20,156 bases of DNA, from contig ASPA01000039.1 in the NCBI GenBank assembly GCA_000405605.1, positions 1 through 20,156 on the forward strand. Direction: 5' to 3'. The stretch is from Atribacteria bacterium SCGC AAA255-G05. GTDB taxonomy: Bacteria; Atribacterota; Phoenicimicrobiia; Phoenicimicrobiales; Phoenicimicrobiaceae. The notes beneath the pieces are model-generated. The model was not told where the DNA came from. It searched no databases and worked only from the letters and a program-made list of their open reading frames with translations. Within the stretch, counting starts at the first letter, position 1. Every line of letters begins with the position of its first letter. Made by a program: the position numbers and the translations under genes. This document shows, in pieces, positions 16,361 through 20,156 of the stretch.

Positions 16361-16381
16361 ACCGCTGCCTTAGGTGGCGGT
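16361..16381 (+). terminator. Hairpin between pyruvate kinase and the CGGC gene
   Basis: ACCGCTGCC pairs with GGTGGCGGT around a TTA loop (nine pairs, two of them G-U). The following + strand sequence is AATTTAAAAAATTT, not a clear T run, so termination would be weak at most. It could mark the end of the pyruvate kinase transcript. Confidence 0.4.
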
Positions 16382-16417
16382 AATTTAAAAAATTTAATCT
16401 AATAGGAGGAAATAGTA

Positions 16418-16864
16418 GTGAAAGATAAAATTAAAATTGGAATTATCTGTGACCGTTACCATACCTGTGCCGGAGGTAAATGCCTTAGAGCTCTCCGTAA
16501 TAGGGAAGGTGCATTTAGCATTTATGGTAAAGATGATGAACTGGAATTAGTTGGATATACTACTTGTAACGGCTGCCCTGGGGGAAACATTGAATATGCT
16601 CCCGAGGAAATGATTAAAAACGGAGCTCAAGTGATTCATCTGGCTACCGGATTGGTTGTCGGATATCCTCCCTGTCCCCGTATAACCTATTTTTGCGATT
16701 TTATCAAGGAAAGATACGGAATAAAAGTAGTTATAGGAACGCATCCGATTCCTCAGAAATACTATGATATGCATAAGATGTTGGGGACATGGGATTCTCC
16801 AAAATGGGAAGAAATTATTCAACCAACATTAGCGGATGAGAAAATTCGTTTATCTTATAACTGA
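16418..16864 (+). CDS. CGGC-domain protein (putative metal-binding)
   Basis: This 148-residue soluble protein starts at GTG after AGGAGGA. It carries the family cysteines: C11, C17 and C22 near the N-terminus (with AGGKC), then CNGCPGG at 50-56, the CGGC hallmark, and two more cysteines in PPCPRITYFC. The 'VIHLATG' strand and 'GTHP' near the end are typical. The family is thought to bind metal or an iron-sulfur centre, but its reaction is not established. It is followed after 26 bases by a small membrane protein and then a YbjQ-family protein, all on the same strand. Confidence 0.75.
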   Translation: MKDKIKIGIICDRYHTCAGGKCLRALRNREGAFSIYGKDDELELVGYTTCNGCPGGNIEYAPEEMIKNGAQVIHLATGLVVGYPPCPRITYFCDFIKERYGIKVVIGTHPIPQKYYDMHKMLGTWDSPKWEEIIQPTLADEKIRLSYN

Positions 16865-16890
16865 TAAAGATAGAAAGGAGTTAAAGGAAA

Positions 16891-17094
16891 ATGGAAAAGA
16901 CGGGATATATTATTTTAATGATAGTCACTATAGCCTGGATTATCGCCTGGATAGTCGGTATGTTTGAGAATATTTGGCTGGGCATAATCGGCCTGGTAAC
17001 TATAGTTGGTTTGGGGCTCTTATTTATTAAAGCTTTTACCGATAGATTAGCCAGCAAAAAGGATGATAAATATTCAAGGGATGTCAAGAAATAA
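16891..17094 (+). CDS. Small two-helix membrane protein
   Basis: The 67-residue product has two hydrophobic stretches (about 6-25 and 29-47) and a highly charged lysine- and aspartate-rich tail. GAAAGGAG and a second AAAGG lie upstream, and the stop codon is immediately followed by AGGAGG for the next gene, so expression is real and linked. I do not recognise a named family. Its place before a YbjQ-family gene suggests they work together. Confidence 0.6.
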   Translation: MEKTGYIILMIVTIAWIIAWIVGMFENIWLGIIGLVTIVGLGLLFIKAFTDRLASKKDDKYSRDVKK

Positions 17095-17109
17095 GGAGGA
17101 AAATAAAAA

Positions 17110-17433
17110 ATGTTATTGACTACTCAGGATAATTTTTCCGAATACGAAATTGCGGAAACTTTAGGAATTGTTCGAGGCAATACTGTTCGGGCACGACATG
17201 TCGGGAAAGATATATTAGCTAGTTTTCGTAATATAGTTGGTGGCGAGATTGAGGAATATACCAAATTACTGGCAGAATCCCGGGAGCAGTCTATCGACCG
17301 GATGATTTTTGCAGCAAAAATGATGGGCGCAGATGGGATAGCATGTATTCGTTTTACTACCTCATCAATTATGCAAGCGGCAGCAGAGATGTTTGTATAC
17401 GGCACTGCGGTTAAACTAAAGAAAAAGAAATAG
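17110..17433 (+). CDS. YbjQ/UPF0145 family protein
   Basis: The 107-residue product matches the YbjQ family, annotated as a putative heavy-metal-binding domain. It begins with the LLTTQDNFSEYEI segment, then the GIVRGNTVRARHVGKD motif, an RE..(M/I)..A..MGAD(G/A) helix and a final YGTAVKL strand. Family members form pentamers in solved structures, but their function is unproven. AGGAGG is well placed before the ATG. The gene's stop codon is part of the terminator hairpin that follows. Confidence 0.88.
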   Translation: MLLTTQDNFSEYEIAETLGIVRGNTVRARHVGKDILASFRNIVGGEIEEYTKLLAESREQSIDRMIFAAKMMGADGIACIRFTTSSIMQAAAEMFVYGTAVKLKKKK

Positions 17434-17473
17434 GAGGATGTAATAACGCTACATCCCCCATACTATTTTTTTT
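17433..17473. terminator. Bidirectional terminator between converging genes
   Basis: GGATGTA (17436-17442) pairs with TACATCC (17450-17456), and the stem extends past one A-C mismatch by two G-C pairs. On the + strand an eight-T run (17466-17473) follows after a short gap. On the - strand the hairpin is followed by a T-rich stretch (CTATTTCTTTTTC). It can therefore end both the YbjQ-side transcript and the converging ABC operon. Confidence 0.75.
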
Positions 17474-18215
17474 AAATGTTTATCTTGTTTTCCAGTAAAT
17501 AGGAAGTTGCCGTAAAAAATATAGCCGTAAGAATTATATTTAAAAATACAGCTGTATAACCCCCGGAGAGTAAAGTAGTATTTGCTCTACTTCCAATTTC
17601 TATTGAAATATATTGTATTTGATTCAAAAACGGACCATAATATACCTTTTCAATGAAATAAACTAGAAAGAAAAAGATACCGGTTGATAATAAACTCGAA
17701 TACCTTTTATTGACCAGCAAAGTCCTGGTTAAGGTAAGGCTAAAATGTATCATTAAAACAAAATTAAAAAAAGCAGTTAATATAAATAAAAGGGTCGGGT
17801 AAAAGTAAAAATTAATTTGAGTCTTTATCTGAACCATTTCCCGATAAGGTAATTTTGAAAATAATATTGATCCAAACCCGATGCTGATAATTGTCCAGAA
17901 ACTTAATTGGAAAAATAATAATACTAATTTAGAAGCTAAAATAGTTCTTCCCTTATTTGGAATAGTGAAAGTTAGATATCCACATTCTTCAAATAGATCT
18001 TCTTTCAGCATATTAATTCCTTCAATAATAATAATTACGAAGATAACCAAACTGGTCAAGGCAAATTTCCCTATAGATTCTCCTATAAATTCATATTGAT
18101 AGGCAGGAGAAGAAACTCGGTTCAAAAGTATAGCCCCAATTATAATCAAAGCCGCATATCTAAGCACTAACCATCTCCAGCGACGATAGATTTCATATTT
18201 AAGTAAAGTCATCAT
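17472..18215 (-). CDS. ABC-2 type membrane component of the YtrA-linked exporter
   Basis: The 247-residue protein has about six membrane segments. It contains no enzymatic motif, as expected of the membrane half of an exporter. A charged loop between segments 2 and 3 (EDLFEECGYLTFTIP) resembles the elbow region of ABC-2 permeases. It starts two bases after the ATPase stop, and its ribosome site AGGAGG lies inside the end of the ATPase gene, so the two are coupled. The cargo is unknown. In Bacillus, YtrA-type systems respond to cell-wall stress. Confidence 0.75.
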   Translation of the reverse strand: MMTLLKYEIYRRWRWLVLRYAALIIIGAILLNRVSSPAYQYEFIGESIGKFALTSLVIFVIIIIEGINMLKEDLFEECGYLTFTIPNKGRTILASKLVLLFFQLSFWTIISIGFGSILFSKLPYREMVQIKTQINFYFYPTLLFILTAFFNFVLMIHFSLTLTRTLLVNKRYSSLLSTGIFFFLVYFIEKVYYGPFLNQIQYISIEIGSRANTTLLSGGYTAVFLNIILTAIFFTATSYLLENKINI

Positions 18216-18217
18216 GA

Positions 18218-18910
18218 TTAAAAAACCTCCTGAAATAATTTATCTATAGACATCCCTCTTTTATTCCTTAACTCTTCTGCGTCTCCGGATAAAATTATTC
18301 TGCCTTCGGATAAGAAAAATACATAATCCAATAATTTTTCAATATAGTAAATGAGATGTGAGCTAATAAGTATTGAAGCTTCTTCACTATAAGAATCAAG
18401 AATTGAAGTGATGATCTTTTCCCTAGAAATTGGGTCTATGCCATTTAAAGGTTCATCCAGCAAGTAAACTTTAGATTTTCTGGATAAGGCCAGGGTTAAT
18501 TTTAACCTTCCCATCATCCCCTTGGAAAGAGTGGTCACTTTTTCCTCTTCTTCCAATTCCATAAATTTTAAACTTTCTCTGGCTTTTTCGGCATTAAAAT
18601 CAGCGTATAGATCCTTAAAAAAATTCACAGCATCCTTTATCTTCATCCATTTGTAAAGGTAGTTAATTTCCGGCAGATAAGAGACAATAGATTTTGTATA
18701 TGTTCCGGGCTTTTCATTATCTATGGTTATTTCTCCCTGGCTTGGTTTGAGTAACCCTGCTGCAATCTTTAGAAAAGTGCTTTTTCCACCACCATTCGGC
18801 CCTAATATTCCATAAATTTTTCCTTTTTCTATACTCAGATCAACTTTATCCAGAGCTTTTTTTTGATAAAAATATTTGCTAAGTTGAGTGGCTTTTAATA
18901 TCTGTTCCAT
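18218..18910 (-). CDS. ABC transporter ATP-binding protein, YtrB-like
   Basis: The 230-residue protein has Walker A GPNGGGKST (37-45), signature LSKGM (128-132), Walker B VYLLDEP (148-154) and a switch histidine in SSHL near residue 186. The Q-loop position reads YLPE, as is usual in the YtrB-type exporters. AAAGGAGGAGG precedes the ATG. It lies 14 bases after the GntR regulator stop. It is the energising partner of the following membrane protein. Confidence 0.92.
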   Translation of the reverse strand: MEQILKATQLSKYFYQKKALDKVDLSIEKGKIYGILGPNGGGKSTFLKIAAGLLKPSQGEITIDNEKPGTYTKSIVSYLPEINYLYKWMKIKDAVNFFKDLYADFNAEKARESLKFMELEEEEKVTTLSKGMMGRLKLTLALSRKSKVYLLDEPLNGIDPISREKIITSILDSYSEEASILISSHLIYYIEKLLDYVFFLSEGRIILSGDAEELRNKRGMSIDKLFQEVF

Positions 18911-18924
18911 ATTTCCTCCTCCTT

Positions 18925-19278
18925 TTATAAGTACTCCTTGAGAGTATTAATCATTTCTTTATTTGAAAAACCTAATTTATTCATACCTTCTACAAAATCA
19001 AGAATTATTTTTTGGGAGATTTCTTCCTTTAACGAACTTATAGTTTTTTCTTCTTCAGTCAAGTAAGTTCCCATTCCTCTTTTGGTAAAGGTAATTTTTT
19101 CTCTGTCCAGTTCTTGATACGCTCTTTGCATAGTATTAGGGTTGACTTTTAATGTTTCTGCCAATTCCCTTACCGAAGGCATTTTTTGTCCTGCTTTTAA
19201 TTTACCCACAACAATATCCTGCTTGATACTATCGATTATTTGTAGATAGATTGGAATACTGTTGTTAAACTCCATCAT
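18925..19278 (-). CDS. GntR-family regulator, YtrA subfamily
   Basis: The protein carries an N-terminal winged helix (PIYLQIIDSIKQDI, then MPSVRELAETLKVN as the recognition region) and a short C-terminal helix, as in the YtrA subfamily, which lacks a large ligand-binding domain. A longer frame begins with TTG at 19311 but has no ribosome site. I choose the ATG at 19278-19276 because AAAAGGA lies eight bases upstream. The product is then 117 residues. It heads the exporter operon, as YtrA does in Bacillus, and probably represses it. The inducer is unknown. Confidence 0.88.
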   Translation of the reverse strand: MMEFNNSIPIYLQIIDSIKQDIVVGKLKAGQKMPSVRELAETLKVNPNTMQRAYQELDREKITFTKRGMGTYLTEEEKTISSLKEEISQKIILDFVEGMNKLGFSNKEMINTLKEYL

Positions 19279-19329
19279 TAAATTTTTCCTTTTAATAATA
19301 TACTCGAGCAATTAATTCAAATATATTTT

Positions 19330-20156
19330 TTATTTATAATTAATCTCTAACCAGGAATAAGAATAATCTTCTTCAATTCCTGCCCAGAATAAAATATTTT
19401 CAAGGCTATTTAAACCTTCCAATACAGCATCTAAAGATTCTTTTCTCTTTGCTCCTTCAGTCTCTTCTGTTCCTTCCGGTATCTCTGGCACTGCCATTTG
19501 CATAAACCTCCCTGCAATTTCACTAACAGAGTTCATATCTATATACAATAGCGAAAAAACCTTGGGAAAAGAAAGCATATATTTTATCGCTTCCAGCTTA
19601 TCTAAAGTGGCCATATCTCCTTTTTGAGCATCTATAATATTTGCTATACCGCTGGACAAAACAAATCTATCCCCTACAATTCCATATCCCAGGGGGAACA
19701 TTGGGTTGGGCAGACTTTTGTAATTTATTCCCTCGTATTGATTGTCTATTAATGTCCCACCCATCATGGGGGCAAAGTTTTCTAATGCAGGATAAAGATT
19801 CTGAATAAGTTTTTCTTGTGAAGAATATCCGGCTATTAACCCCGCTTTGGGGAACATTGCGGAAGTATCAAAAAGCCCTAAACTAAATTCTTTTGCCGGC
19901 CAGGAATAAATAGTTTTTTCTATGTCAATCCCACTTTTTTCCTGAACTTGTTTGACATTTTTTTCTAAATTAAGTTGGAGATCCTCACTGATATAACCTT
20001 CCTTTATCTCTTCCCAGGTAAAAGGTAATACACCGCCAAGATAGAAGAATGTATTTTTGGGAAACATGGAGAGTGATTGTAGATTAGTTATATCTACTTC
20101 ATTAAATATATCTATATATTTTTCCGCTATTTGAGCAATCGTATAGATTTTAAACT
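19330..20156 (-). CDS. DUF3352-like protein, C-terminal part (partial, runs off the window)
   Basis: The frame is open to the window edge. Although an ATG sits at 20067, the upstream codons (including AQIAEKYIDIFNEVDITNL) are in frame without a stop and read as protein, so the true start is beyond 20156. Visible features match the DUF3352 type: SMFPKNTFFYLGGV near the start, KTIYSWPAKEFSLGLF, and repeated beta strands (LIAGYSS, GINYKSLPN, YGIVGDRFVLSSG, FSLLYIDMN). An acidic low-complexity segment (EIPEGTEETEGAK) precedes the end. The function is unknown; members are often secreted or membrane-anchored. It lies 51 bases upstream of the GntR gene and may share its transcript. Confidence 0.6.
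   Translation of the reverse strand, partial: FKIYTIAQIAEKYIDIFNEVDITNLQSLSMFPKNTFFYLGGVLPFTWEEIKEGYISEDLQLNLEKNVKQVQEKSGIDIEKTIYSWPAKEFSLGLFDTSAMFPKAGLIAGYSSQEKLIQNLYPALENFAPMMGGTLIDNQYEGINYKSLPNPMFPLGYGIVGDRFVLSSGIANIIDAQKGDMATLDKLEAIKYMLSFPKVFSLLYIDMNSVSEIAGRFMQMAVPEIPEGTEETEGAKRKESLDAVLEGLNSLENILFWAGIEEDYSYSWLEINYK

Noticed and set aside
19279..19311. TTG start giving a longer GntR regulator
   Set aside because: No ribosome site precedes it, while AAAAGGA sits correctly before the ATG at 19278.
19330..20067. A complete gene starting at ATG 20067
   Set aside because: The frame stays open and protein-like up to the window edge, so this ATG is internal and the gene is partial.

Overview
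This is a low-GC, AT-rich bacterial window, apparently from an anaerobe. The substrate-binding protein and the VWA protein carry signal peptides that look cut by signal peptidase I, with no clear lipobox. That hints at a diderm such as Atribacterota, Thermotogota-like or Clostridia-related lineages, but the sequence alone does not settle the lineage. No rRNA, tRNA, CRISPR array or intact transposase gene was seen.

Positions 1-7523 hold a sugar/nucleoside uptake and salvage locus on the + strand. In order it contains the tail of a LacI-type regulator, a decayed stretch, an ABC substrate-binding protein, a stem-loop, two MalF/MalG-type permeases, an ADP-ribosylglycohydrolase-family enzyme and a nucleoside hydrolase. 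It ends in two broken kinases: a many-times-frameshifted PfkB/ribokinase and the C-terminal two-thirds of a glycerol-kinase-like FGGY kinase. No transport ATPase is encoded here, so a shared ATPase elsewhere is likely. The chemistry suggests uptake of a ribosyl compound, cleavage of its N-glycosidic bond, and a now-lost local phosphorylation step.

Positions 7524-11620 hold a cyclic-di-GMP module. A PAS-GAF-GGDEF diguanylate cyclase with intact active site and product-inhibition site is followed by a GEMM-type (c-di-GMP-I) riboswitch. The riboswitch leads a secreted von Willebrand A protein with two tandem copies of an unassigned C-terminal domain, closed by a strong terminator. Enzyme, sensor and likely output are therefore adjacent.

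Positions 11621-17473 hold housekeeping and redox genes on the + strand: a type I asparaginase, a two-gene membrane iron-sulfur unit (NapH/CcoG-like protein plus a membrane-anchored protein with two short helical repeats), pyruvate kinase, and a CGGC-domain protein, a small membrane protein and a YbjQ-family protein. A bidirectional terminator separates these from the - strand genes.

Positions 17472-20156 hold, on the - strand, a YtrA-type GntR regulator, an ABC ATPase and its membrane partner, preceded by the C-terminal part of a DUF3352-like protein whose start lies beyond the window.
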